64,000 nt of DNA. It comes from Paenibacillus sp. 32352 (GTDB lineage Bacteria > Bacillota > Bacilli > Paenibacillales > NBRC-103111). Each line of letters starts with the position of its first letter. Position 1 is the first letter of the stretch. The translations under genes and the position numbers were made by a program. The notes under the pieces were generated by a model. The model worked only from the letters and a program-made list of their open reading frames with translations, had not been told where the DNA came from and ran no database searches. The DNA lies in contig NZ_MZNT01000020.1 in NCBI RefSeq assembly GCF_002042965.1, positions 62,001-126,000 of the forward strand, read 5' to 3'. Positions 32,733 to 40,269 of the stretch are shown piece by piece.

Positions 32733-33736
32733 AGCCAATTATCGGAATTACGATGGGAGATGCGGCAGGCATCGGCCCGGAGGTTATTGTGAAAGCGCTC
32801 GGACATGCATCGGTTTATGATATTTGCCGTCCAGTAGTCATCGGCGATTACGGCATTTTGCAGCGCGCCGTTGACGTTACGGGAACGCCGGTCCAGCTTC
32901 GCCGGGTTGAGCGGGTAAGCGAAGGGGCCTTTGTTCATGGCACGATCGATTGTCTCGACATGAATCTGCTTCCGGCGGATTTGCCGTTCGGTGTGATGTC
33001 TCCGCAAGCCGGCGACGCGGCCTTTCAATATTTGAAGAAAGCGGTTGACCTCGCCAAGGAGCAGGAGATTCAGGCGATCTGCACAGCGCCGCTGAATAAG
33101 GAAGCGCTGCAAAAGGGAGGGCATCTGTATCCGGGGCATACCGAGATCCTGGCCGATTTGACAGGTACCGAGGATTATTCGATGATGCTGTCCTCGCCGA
33201 AGCTGAAGGTCATCCATTTGACGACGCATGTAGGCTTGATCAAAGCTATTGAGACGATCAACCCCGAGCGGACCTACAAGGTCGTCAAGCTGGCGCATGA
33301 GACATTAACCCGCGCTGGATATGCGAATCCGCGCATTGCGGTTTGCGGCATTAACCCTCATGCGGGAGAGAACGGTCTTTTCGGTAACGGGGAGGAAGAG
33401 GAGAAGCTGATTCCGGGCATCGAAAAGGCGGCCGCCGAAGGCATTCAGGTCACCGGCCCTTATCCTGCGGATACGTTGTTTTTCCGTGCTGTCCGCAAAG
33501 ATTTCGATATCGTCGTCGCCTGCTATCACGATCAAGGCCATGTGCCGATCAAGGTGCTCGGGCTTGAGGAAGGCGTTAATATTACGGTCGGTCTGAAAGG
33601 CGGCATCGTGCGCACTTCCGTCGATCACGGAACGGCCTTCGATATTGCAGGGAAAAACATCGCCGATGAACGCAGCATGCTCGCGGCGATCCAGTCCGGA
33701 GCGGATTTGGCGCCGAAGACGGAAGCGACCCGTTAA
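32729..33736 (+). CDS. pdxA: PdxA-type 4-phospho-acid-sugar dehydrogenase
   Basis: A 335-aa NAD-dependent dehydrogenase of the PdxA family (GITMGDAAGIGPEVIVKAL; metal- and phosphate-binding GINPHAGENGLFG; CYHDQGHVPIK). PdxA acts on 4-phosphohydroxythreonine in vitamin B6 synthesis, but paralogues (PdxA2) oxidise 4-phospho-D-threonate or -erythronate, with decarboxylation to dihydroxyacetone phosphate. Translational overlap with the DUF1537 kinase points to the second role here. The start overlaps the kinase stop. Confidence 0.93.
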   Translation: MKPIIGITMGDAAGIGPEVIVKALGHASVYDICRPVVIGDYGILQRAVDVTGTPVQLRRVERVSEGAFVHGTIDCLDMNLLPADLPFGVMSPQAGDAAFQYLKKAVDLAKEQEIQAICTAPLNKEALQKGGHLYPGHTEILADLTGTEDYSMMLSSPKLKVIHLTTHVGLIKAIETINPERTYKVVKLAHETLTRAGYANPRIAVCGINPHAGENGLFGNGEEEEKLIPGIEKAAAEGIQVTGPYPADTLFFRAVRKDFDIVVACYHDQGHVPIKVLGLEEGVNITVGLKGGIVRTSVDHGTAFDIAGKNIADERSMLAAIQSGADLAPKTEATR

Positions 33737-33779
33737 ACATCATAGATTATAGACAACATAGAAGGAGAGCGAGTATTCC

Positions 33780-34730
33780 ATGAAGGTTGTATCGACATCG
33801 CCGTCCTTCGCCAAATACTCTAATGAACCTATTGAATATTTGGAGAAGTACGGCATCGAGCTTCAGCATTTGCCGGAAGATATTACAGAGGAAGCGTTTA
33901 TTGATGCGATTCAGGATGTGGACGCGGCTATCGTAGCCTTTAATCAGATTACGGAGAATGTTCTCGCCCGTGCCCCTCGCCTGAAGCTGGTGTGCAAGCA
34001 TGGCGTCGGCGTGGATAATATTGATTTGGAGGCGGCGAAGAAGCATCAGGTTTGGGTGACGAACGTCCCAAGCGCCAACAAGCATGCGGTGGCCGACTTC
34101 GCATTCGCCCTGATGCTGTCGCTGGCTCGGCAAATTCCGCTGGCGAACGAGCTGACGAAGAAGGGTGAATGGCCTCGAATCTTCGGCTCCGATGTATATA
34201 ATAAAACGGTAGGTATTATCGGGCTCGGAAGCATCGGCAAGGAGGTTGCGAGAAGAGCGGGCGGCTTCGATATGAACATATTGGCTTATGATCCGTACCC
34301 GGATCATGCCTTTGCAGAGCAGCATGGAGTGTCCTTCGTCACGCTGGACGAGTTGCTCAGCCGAAGCGACTTCGTTACCCTTCATATCGCCCTGACGGAA
34401 GAGACCAAGCATTTTATCGGTGCCGAGCAGCTGAAGCGGATGAAAGAAAGCGCTTATTTGATCAACGCTGCTCGAGGCGGAATCGTTCATGAGGAGGCGC
34501 TGTATCAAGCGCTGACTGCCGGGACGATAGCCGGGGCGGCATTGGATGTATTCGAGCTTGAGCCGCTGAAGGAGCATCCGCTGTTCGCTCTGCCTAACTT
34601 TATTGCTCTGCCTCATATTGCCGGCTATACTAGCGGGGCGGTGAACGCGCTCGGCATGACTTGCGTTCGCAATATCGTGAACGTCCTGGTGAACGGGCAA
34701 AGACCTGATCACGTTATGAATGGGTTGTAA
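33780..34730 (+). CDS. D-2-hydroxyacid dehydrogenase (phosphoglycerate dehydrogenase-like)
   Basis: A 316-aa NAD-dependent D-2-hydroxyacid dehydrogenase. CKHGVGVDNIDLEAA, the Rossmann motif VGIIGLGSIGKEVARRAGG, INAARGGIVHEEAL, DVFELEPLKEHPLF and the catalytic-His region LPHIAGYTSGA identify the family. The length of about 316 lacks the regulatory ACT domain of many SerA enzymes, fitting a catabolic role. It probably interconverts a 2-hydroxy and 2-keto form of an acid-sugar intermediate. Fifth gene of the operon; GAAGGAGAG precedes the ATG. Confidence 0.92.
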   Translation: MKVVSTSPSFAKYSNEPIEYLEKYGIELQHLPEDITEEAFIDAIQDVDAAIVAFNQITENVLARAPRLKLVCKHGVGVDNIDLEAAKKHQVWVTNVPSANKHAVADFAFALMLSLARQIPLANELTKKGEWPRIFGSDVYNKTVGIIGLGSIGKEVARRAGGFDMNILAYDPYPDHAFAEQHGVSFVTLDELLSRSDFVTLHIALTEETKHFIGAEQLKRMKESAYLINAARGGIVHEEALYQALTAGTIAGAALDVFELEPLKEHPLFALPNFIALPHIAGYTSGAVNALGMTCVRNIVNVLVNGQRPDHVMNGL

Positions 34731-34810
34731 TTCGTCAACATCAGTCCATCGGATTGCCATCTTCATACATTATTCTTTTACTACATCATCAAGAGACGGA
34801 GAGATACATC

Positions 34811-36094
34811 TTGCAAACACTGACTAAGAAATCCAATGTGCGCTGGGTCGTCGCCATTCTTATGTGGGCAGCAATAGCGATCAACTATATCGATCGAACA
34901 GTACTCTCGGCCGCAGCGCCATACATTACGAAGGAATTCGGACTGAATGCCGCCCAAATGGGCGTCGTTCTCTCCGGCTTCTTCTGGTCCTACGCGCTGC
35001 TGCAGGTTCCTTCCGGCTGGGTGGCCGACCGGATCGGACAGAAGAAAACGCTCGGCTTCGCCGTTGCCTGGTGGTCGCTATCTACAGCGGTAACCGGTCT
35101 TGCAACCGGCTTCAAGTCCATTCTTGGCTTTCGTGTCGCTCTAGGCGTCGGGGAAGCCGCGGCTTATCCGAGCAATGCGGGCATCTCGTCCAAATGGTTC
35201 CCGGATAAGGAACGCGCGACGGTAGCGGGAATTTTTGATAGCGGATCCAAATTCGGCGGAGCTATAGCGATGCCGCTCATCGTGTGGCTGATCGCCATGT
35301 TCGATTGGAAGATGACCTTTCTGATCATCGGGGGACTCGGGATCGTTTGGGCAATCGTCTGGATTCTGTACTTTAAGGAAACGCCGGAAGAGCATAAGGG
35401 CGTTAACGAAGCGGAATTGAAGCATATCCGGGAAGGACAGTCCAAGCAGGAGGGACTGGACACCGAGCAGCCGATGAAATGGTATCAGCTGCTGAAGTAT
35501 CGTAATATTTGGGCGATGTGTATCGGGTTCTTCATGATCAATTATAATTCCTACTTCTTCATTACTTGGCTGCCGACGTATCTCGTCAAGGAAAGAGGTA
35601 TGGGCCTGATCGAGATGGGCTTCATGGCGTCGCTGCCGCTGCTGTGCGCGATGGTTGTTGAGGTTATCGCCGGATGGCTGTCCGACCGCATTTATGCAAA
35701 GGGGCTGTTGTCATTGACGGCGACACGCAAGCTGTTCCTTATCATCGGATTGCTGATGGCATCGTGCATCGGCTTCGCCGCCTTCGCTCAATCGGCCGTG
35801 CTGGCCGTGGTGCTCCTCTGTATCGCCAAGTCGGGTACCACAGTGGCGGCATCCCAGGTGTGGGCGCTGCCTAGCGACGTGGCTCCGAAAAATATGACCT
35901 CGGTCGTTGCAGGTATGCAGAACACGGTATCCAATATGGGCGGCGTCGTCGGACCGATTATCACCGGCTTTTTCGTAGCGACTTACGGCTCCTTCGTACC
36001 GGCTCTGCTGTTCTCCGCGGCGCTGATCGTTATCGGTATTTTGAATTATTTGTTCCTGTTAGGCAAAGTGAAGCCTATTCAAGCAGAACAATAA
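34811..36094 (+). CDS. MFS anion:cation symporter (acid-sugar importer type)
   Basis: A 427-aa 12-segment major facilitator of the ACS group, which imports hexuronates, glucarate, galactonate and related acids. INYIDRTVLSAAAPYI at the N-terminus and LQVPSGWVADRIGQKK between segments 2 and 3 are group signatures. The frame extends to 34754, but the TTG at 34811 with GGAGAG about 8 bases upstream gives the standard N-terminus. As last gene of the operon it probably brings in the sugar acid on which the enzymes act. A terminator follows. Confidence 0.92.
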   Translation: MQTLTKKSNVRWVVAILMWAAIAINYIDRTVLSAAAPYITKEFGLNAAQMGVVLSGFFWSYALLQVPSGWVADRIGQKKTLGFAVAWWSLSTAVTGLATGFKSILGFRVALGVGEAAAYPSNAGISSKWFPDKERATVAGIFDSGSKFGGAIAMPLIVWLIAMFDWKMTFLIIGGLGIVWAIVWILYFKETPEEHKGVNEAELKHIREGQSKQEGLDTEQPMKWYQLLKYRNIWAMCIGFFMINYNSYFFITWLPTYLVKERGMGLIEMGFMASLPLLCAMVVEVIAGWLSDRIYAKGLLSLTATRKLFLIIGLLMASCIGFAAFAQSAVLAVVLLCIAKSGTTVAASQVWALPSDVAPKNMTSVVAGMQNTVSNMGGVVGPIITGFFVATYGSFVPALLFSAALIVIGILNYLFLLGKVKPIQAEQ

Positions 36095-36106
36095 AGATGG
36101 GACGGA

Positions 36107-36140
36107 AGAGGCGCGGTTTACGCGTCTCTTTTGTGTTTTT
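36107..36140 (+). terminator. Terminator of the acid-sugar operon
   Basis: AGAGGCGCG pairs with CGCGTCTCT (one G-U), loop GTTTA, then TTTTGTGTTTTT. It separates the metabolic operon from the convergent tailocin control genes. Confidence 0.85.
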
Positions 36141-36538
36141 TATGATAATACATAGAACGGCCTTACCTGCATTTGTAATACCTGCTCGATATCGTCGATT
36201 TGAATAATGAACTGTTCGATGTCCTCATATTGAAACACCAGCATATCGCGTTCCTTCATCTTTTCCATACGCTCCATCACACGAGTGAGTGAGATACCGA
36301 TATGCTTTGGTTTATCAAAGCTCATCATCATGTCGTCAATCCCGATGGCAATGCTCATTAGATCTTCAAGAAAATCCTCCGAATAGTGACGGCGAAACGG
36401 GACGTCTAAGGGAATATACACCGCAGGCTTGTCCCAGAGCATCTTACCGCGGGGAAACCGCACAATAAGCTTCATAGGAACCAGGCAAACGCCGTCGAGC
36501 CCCTGATGTTCTTCATAATAGACACGGATTTTTGTCAT
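36140..36538 (-). CDS. Hypothetical protein co-transcribed with the ImmA protease
   Basis: A 132-aa protein without recognised domains. It begins MTKIRVYYEEHQGLDGVC and contains an acidic helical C-terminus (YEDIEQFIIQIDDIEQVLQM). The ATG at 36538 overlaps the ImmA stop in an ATGA arrangement, so it is translationally coupled to the protease and probably functions with it or with the repressor. The longer reading adds four residues upstream without a better ribosome binding site. Confidence 0.75.
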   Translation of the reverse strand: MTKIRVYYEEHQGLDGVCLVPMKLIVRFPRGKMLWDKPAVYIPLDVPFRRHYSEDFLEDLMSIAIGIDDMMMSFDKPKHIGISLTRVMERMEKMKERDMLVFQYEDIEQFIIQIDDIEQVLQMQVRPFYVLS

Positions 36539-37146
36539 AGGATCCCCCACGATTTCTCTCTAATTAGTCTCTGCCGCCCCATTTCAGCCTGCTTTTGCCT
36601 TATGTAATCGGTCGTAATATAGCTGGTGTCCACCGTCCGATCCCGCCGCTCCTTATCTATTTGCGCAAGGCAGAGACGATTTAGGATTTGATTAAGCCGT
36701 TTCTGAACGAACCGGATCGGAAGACAAAAGGCTTCGGCCAACACCTTTTCAAATGCGCCCCAGCTGTACACATCATGTATAAACTCGTGCAGCATAAAGG
36801 CCGGCATGGCAGCATACAGCTGGAACTGCGCCGCTTGCTGCTCCTGCAGCTCTATGAATGTTTCGGGCATTCCATATTGATCGCCGCAATGGCGGACGAT
36901 GTGCCCGAGCTCGTGAAAGAAATTTTCGCGCTGTTGTTCTTTGCTTAGCAGGGCGTGCAAATAAATTAAGGCAAAATTGCTGCTCCAGATCACTTTCGAT
37001 TCGTGAGGGTGAAGCTCTACCATAGCACGAAAAATAGCTGCGATATGATCTATATCCATATCTGCCGCGTAGCAGATTCCATGTTTTTGATATATGAAGG
37101 AAATCCATTCTTCTGTTTCAGTCGGTTTGTATAAAGAAAGATCCAT
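36535..37146 (-). CDS. ImmA/IrrE family metallopeptidase (XkdA-like)
   Basis: A 203-aa zinc protease with the motif FFHELGHIVRH (His78-Glu79-xx-His82). ImmA-type enzymes cleave the Xre-type repressor of their mobile element; in PBSX the same gene pair, xkdA and xre, lies at the left end. Next upstream on the same strand is the Xre repressor. The ATG at 37146 has GGAGG 7 bases upstream and is preferred to a start at 37161. A Firmicutes-type LexA box sits 17 bases before it, suggesting that DNA damage induces the protease directly. Confidence 0.92.
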   Translation of the reverse strand: MDLSLYKPTETEEWISFIYQKHGICYAADMDIDHIAAIFRAMVELHPHESKVIWSSNFALIYLHALLSKEQQRENFFHELGHIVRHCGDQYGMPETFIELQEQQAAQFQLYAAMPAFMLHEFIHDVYSWGAFEKVLAEAFCLPIRFVQKRLNQILNRLCLAQIDKERRDRTVDTSYITTDYIRQKQAEMGRQRLIREKSWGIL

Positions 37147-37162
37147 ATATTTACCTCCCAAC

Positions 37163-37176
37163 AGAACGTATGTTCT
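37163..37176. promoter_or_regulatory. LexA (SOS) box upstream of the ImmA protease
   Basis: AGAACGTATGTTCT: the core GAAC-GTAT-GTTC fits the Bacillus LexA consensus CGAAC-RNRY-GTTYG apart from the outermost bases. It lies between the gene start and an AT-rich -10-like TAAAAT. Confidence 0.75.
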
Positions 37177-37192
37177 ATTTTATTTGATAAAG

Positions 37193-37212
37193 AAAAGCCC
37201 TGTAGGGGCTTT
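37193..37212 (-). terminator. Terminator after the Xre repressor gene
   Basis: Minus strand: AAAGCCC/GGGCTTT stem with a 5-base loop, then TTTTCTTT. It would let the repressor and the LexA-controlled protease be transcribed separately. Confidence 0.65.
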
Positions 37213-37238
37213 CCAAATTAGCAGAGGGCAACAATAAC

Positions 37239-38243
37239 CTAGTGTTCGCCGTTAAATTTTTCGAATAATTTCCGTTTGGCTTCAAACTCCTTGCGTTCTT
37301 GCTCGGTAAGAGGAGCCGGTTTCCCATTATAGGCCGCCTGGCTCAGATACTCTCCGGATTCCTCCGTCACAATCCCCAAGGCGCCTATAGGGTTACGAGT
37401 TGACTTTCCTGGCCGCTTCCCTTCCTGAAGGGTATGCTGCAAGCCATGGATGTTGTTATACAGCTTGTTCATATAGCGTTTCATATAGATGACGTCTTTG
37501 AGAATGTCTTCGACATATTCCGCTTCGACGCCCATATTTTCAAGAAAATCGATGTAATCGTCGGTTTCTTTCATAAGATCGCGGGCAGCCTCCAGCATGC
37601 GCCGGGTCACATCCGGATCATTCCCGGAATCTGCCGCTTTATTGTAAGAGGGAGAAGCAGCGTTTTCTGTCCGAGGAAACGGGCGTACGATTTGACCTTT
37701 ATCGTCAAGATAATTGGCAAAATGGATCGTTTCGCTTCCCATGGTGACTGAAGGCGACTGCGGGAAAAAGCGGGAACGAAGGGAACCTATCAGCTGCAGA
37801 GCGGACTCGGGAGCCTCTTTAAGCTTATCGAAGGGATAGTCATAATGGTAGGCTTCCCTTAGCTCATCTCCCATAGATTGAATTTCGTGCAACAAGTCTT
37901 CTTGAATTTCTTGGTGCTCGTTGTAAAACTCCATGAAATCCATCAGCTTGCGAGTCAGATGAAAGGCAAATCTATATTTTTCGGCCTCCCGGAGAGCATC
38001 CTTCACTTCCGTGGGGGCTTTATCTATGTAGGCGGCCATAACCAGAGCATCGGGGTCACCGCCTGTGACTTCGGCCAGAGCGCGGGTAATTTCCTCCGAG
38101 GCTGGGGGTTTATTGCCGTTTTTGAGCTTGCTGATATACGACTTTGTAATATCGATATCACGATTTTTAAGCCTCAAGACAAGCTCTCCAAGGCTTAGCT
38201 TGCTTTCTTCTATATAACGGGATAACAGTTCATGGTATTTCAC
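37239..38243 (-). CDS. Xre-type repressor of the tail locus
   Basis: A 334-aa repressor. The N-terminal HTH is of the Xre/Cro type (LSLGELVLRLKNRDIDITKSYISKLKNGNKPP, residues about 15-46); the remainder is a long helical domain with acidic segments, longer than classical PBSX Xre (about 113 aa), and could be the target of the ImmA protease. The GTG at 38243 follows AGAGGGG by 10 bases; the frame continues upstream through the operators but has no start signal there. Four operator-like dyads lie just upstream in the divergent gap. Confidence 0.87.
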   Translation of the reverse strand: MKYHELLSRYIEESKLSLGELVLRLKNRDIDITKSYISKLKNGNKPPASEEITRALAEVTGGDPDALVMAAYIDKAPTEVKDALREAEKYRFAFHLTRKLMDFMEFYNEHQEIQEDLLHEIQSMGDELREAYHYDYPFDKLKEAPESALQLIGSLRSRFFPQSPSVTMGSETIHFANYLDDKGQIVRPFPRTENAASPSYNKAADSGNDPDVTRRMLEAARDLMKETDDYIDFLENMGVEAEYVEDILKDVIYMKRYMNKLYNNIHGLQHTLQEGKRPGKSTRNPIGALGIVTEESGEYLSQAAYNGKPAPLTEQERKEFEAKRKLFEKFNGEH

Positions 38244-38302
38244 GGGTCTCAATCCCCTCTCTATCTTTATATTAGTAAAAGTTGACCAAAAATTCAACGG
38301 TA

Positions 38303-38401
38303 TCACTAAAAAGTGACAAACAATCGTTGACTATAAAGTGACACGATGGTACTATTTGGTCAACGATTGACTAAATAGTGTCATCCATCGCTAAAAAGTG
38401 A
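38303..38401. promoter_or_regulatory. Array of four repressor operators
   Basis: Four copies of a 14-bp dyad: TCACTAAAAAGTGA (38303-38316, perfect), TGACTATAAAGTGA (38328), TGACTAAATAGTGT (38368) and TCGCTAAAAAGTGA (38388). GTTGACCAAA (38281-38290) and its inverted copy TTTGGTCAAC (38354-38363) frame the first two. A rightward promoter TTGACT-17-TACTAT (38327-38355) overlaps the second dyad, so repressor binding would block it. Confidence 0.82.
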
Positions 38402-38425
38402 TTGATAGAAAGGGGGGAGACCTAT

Positions 38426-38491
38426 TTGAGATATCGGCAAATGTACTTCGTCGGTTATGCGGGCTGGGTGAAAGATGTGGAGAATGCATGA
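38426..38491 (+). CDS. Possible 21-aa peptide, first ORF of the rightward tail transcript
   Basis: TTG start with an unusually strong AGGGGGGAGA about 8 bases upstream; the peptide is MRYRQMYFVGYAGWVKDVENA. Its position immediately after the operator array, like Cro or antirepressor leaders, makes translation credible. No family recognised. Confidence 0.4.
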   Translation: MRYRQMYFVGYAGWVKDVENA

Positions 38492-38501
38492 CAGCAATAC
38501 G

Positions 38502-38526
38502 AAAAAGCCGCCTGGCGGGGCGGCTT
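38502..38526 (-). terminator. Minus-direction terminator in the tail leader
   Basis: AAGCCGCC/GGCGGCTT stem with loop TGGCGG; on the minus strand it is followed by TTTTTCG. No minus-strand gene is seen to its right, so it would stop antisense transcripts before they enter the operators. A second perfect hairpin, GCAAGGAA-GCGA-TTCCTTGC, lies at 38584-38603. Confidence 0.5.
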
Positions 38527-38764
38527 AGACGTTAGCTATGAAGCAAGATGCTTGTTTTTAGTATAGCTGTTAGCGGACAAGCTGGCAAGGAAGCGATTCC
38601 TTGCATGTAGCTTTTGGAAGCAAGGAACCCAAGGTGTAATTACTTTGAGGCAGCGTAACGGCCTGATCAGAACGGCTGAGCTTGGATTCGTCAAGAATAG
38701 CTGCCTATTTGTTTTTCTACAGGAGAGTACTTATTTCTATTTCATATGAAGAAGGGTGAGAAGC

Positions 38765-39136
38765 ATGTTGCTTATGAAGAATGAAGCATTTCCGGCAGCA
38801 ACGGTAAAGGAAATCAAGATCGCGAAGGAATATCTCAAGCAATACAAAGACAGAAAGAAGAAGCTGGAGCTATTTGACCAAAATCCCCCTGCTAACGACA
38901 TGCAAAAACATGTTCAGCAATCTCTGCTGCGGTTCACTAGCTTAATAGAAAGAGCCGTAGAGCAGATTGCGGACGAGAATATCAGGGCGGTTGTGACCTT
39001 TCGCTATATCCAAGGCCATACCCGCGCGGCGACTATTCTCAAATTCAGCGGGTGGAATTACTGCGATAAAACCATTGACCGCAAATTGGATGAAGGGGTC
39101 GTCTCCGTAGCCAATACACTTCTCTATTTGGAATGA
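38765..39136 (+). CDS. Putative phage late-gene regulator (Xpf/ArpU-like)
   Basis: A 123-aa basic, helical protein with a C-terminal sigma-region-4-like HTH (VVTFRYIQGHTRAATILKFSG..YCDKTIDRKL). Position directly before the late tail genes matches Xpf of PBSX and ArpU/RinA-type activators in other Firmicutes phages. The ATG at 38765, with GAAGGG 8 bases upstream, is preferred to the GTG at 38756. Function is inferred from position and HTH only. Confidence 0.65.
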   Translation: MLLMKNEAFPAATVKEIKIAKEYLKQYKDRKKKLELFDQNPPANDMQKHVQQSLLRFTSLIERAVEQIADENIRAVVTFRYIQGHTRAATILKFSGWNYCDKTIDRKLDEGVVSVANTLLYLE

Positions 39137-39655
39137 GGATGTCCAATTCATGTCCAAAGCGTGTCAACAAAATGTCTACGGTCAGGATGTACATTAGGTT
39201 CATAGAGCTACGGCTCGGGTGATTCCTACTGTACCCTGATCATCGGAGGACTCGGTCATGCTGTGGGTGGACATGATATTCCACCTTAGACGCTAGTCGT
39301 CGATGGTGTGAAGATGAGGCGGGGTTAGAAACCCCTTGGATCGCCGAGAAACACTCCGGGTTGCAGCAGCAATCACCAACACCATGAATGAAGGAGGTGT
39401 GGCATCTTCGAGCACATAGGATAGCGGATAAGGCAATTGGAGATGAACGATTGCGATAGCAGTCCGTTCACGAGGTTTCGAATCAAGAGCCGGCCGGCTG
39501 CCTTTCTGGCGGAAGTAGCTAGCAGCCCTATTGTTTACAGGGAAAACACAGACGAGCTTCCCAAGGGAGAGGCGGCGGTTTCGGTTCAAAGCAAGGGATT
39601 CTAGCAGCGTTCGGACTGGGCTGGAACCATTATCCAACGCATTTGAGGTGGATCT
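39137..39655 (+). other. Late control region or remnant of deleted head module
   Basis: About 520 bases between the late regulator and the first tail gene, where PBSX-like phages carry terminase, portal and capsid genes. It starts with repeated TGTCC/TGTC words typical of sequence after late regulators. Several short frames, e.g. one reading MNEGGVASSST after GAAGGAGG, stop quickly. The only longer frame is 39443-39604. No head gene is recognisable. Confidence 0.45.
39443..39604 (+). CDS. Small hypothetical protein (53 aa) at the head-deletion junction
   Basis: Starts MNDCDSSPFTRFRIKSRPA, ends EAAVSVQSKGF. Composition is protein-like (basic N-terminus, acidic C-terminus), but the ribosome binding site is poor (TTGGAG abuts the ATG). 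It could be the remaining end of a deleted head or connector gene. Unrecognised. Confidence 0.4.
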   Translation: MNDCDSSPFTRFRIKSRPAAFLAEVASSPIVYRENTDELPKGEAAVSVQSKGF

Positions 39656-40084
39656 ATGATTTTTGAGGAAATGAAACAAGCCTTACTACAGCGGCTGCAG
39701 TCCCTGGGATTTAATCTCCCCGTTTACGATGAGTATCCGGATCAGAATTGGCAGAGGCCTGCTTTACTAGTTCATTTAGTGAGCAGCAAGCAAGTCAAGG
39801 AAGTCAATGGGCGGTATCGATATCCTACTTTGTTCAGGATCGAATACTACCCGGATCCGGCAGACCGGAACAGCCCATTAGGCTATCATGCGATGGCCGA
39901 ACGGTTGTATGAGGAGCTGGAAACCATCGAACGGGAAGGAAACAAATACCGGGGATATGATCTTCATCATGAAATCGCGGAGGATTCGCTCCGATTTTAT
40001 ATCAGCTTCGATATCCGCATGATGAAGCAGAAACCGCCCGCAGTAAAAATGATGCATTTAGAACAGGAGGAACGGTACAAATGA
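39656..40084 (+). CDS. Tail terminator-like protein (DUF6838/XkdJ position)
   Basis: A 142-aa protein immediately upstream of the sheath gene. It begins MIFEEMKQALLQRLQSLG and has NGRYRYPTLFRIEYYPD and LRFYISFDIRMM; size, charge and place suit the tail completion protein that caps the end of the tail tube. Without a capsid this protein may close the tail. It overlaps the next gene by 4 bases (ATGA). Confidence 0.7.
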   Translation: MIFEEMKQALLQRLQSLGFNLPVYDEYPDQNWQRPALLVHLVSSKQVKEVNGRYRYPTLFRIEYYPDPADRNSPLGYHAMAERLYEELETIEREGNKYRGYDLHHEIAEDSLRFYISFDIRMMKQKPPAVKMMHLEQEERYK

Positions 40085-40269
40085 GTACAAGAAGTAAAAG
40101 TGATGAAGCTGCGGTATCCACATATACCAAGCAGCAGTTTTTGGATTCGAGCCGGTATACGGCGCAGCAAAAAGATGTGCTGAACGCCTTACTGCAGGAG
40201 GATGCAGCTTACACCATGGAGCAAGTAAAAAAATATATGACGGAGTTTTCAAGAAAGGTGGCTAACTAA
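40081..40269 (+). CDS. Small tail-operon protein (62 aa)
   Basis: Begins MSTRSKSDEAAVSTYTKQQF; charged and probably helical. It is coupled to the preceding gene by ATGA overlap and ends directly at the sheath ATG. Short proteins at this position are common in PBSX-type tail operons; the function is not known. Confidence 0.7.
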   Translation: MSTRSKSDEAAVSTYTKQQFLDSSRYTAQQKDVLNALLQEDAAYTMEQVKKYMTEFSRKVAN

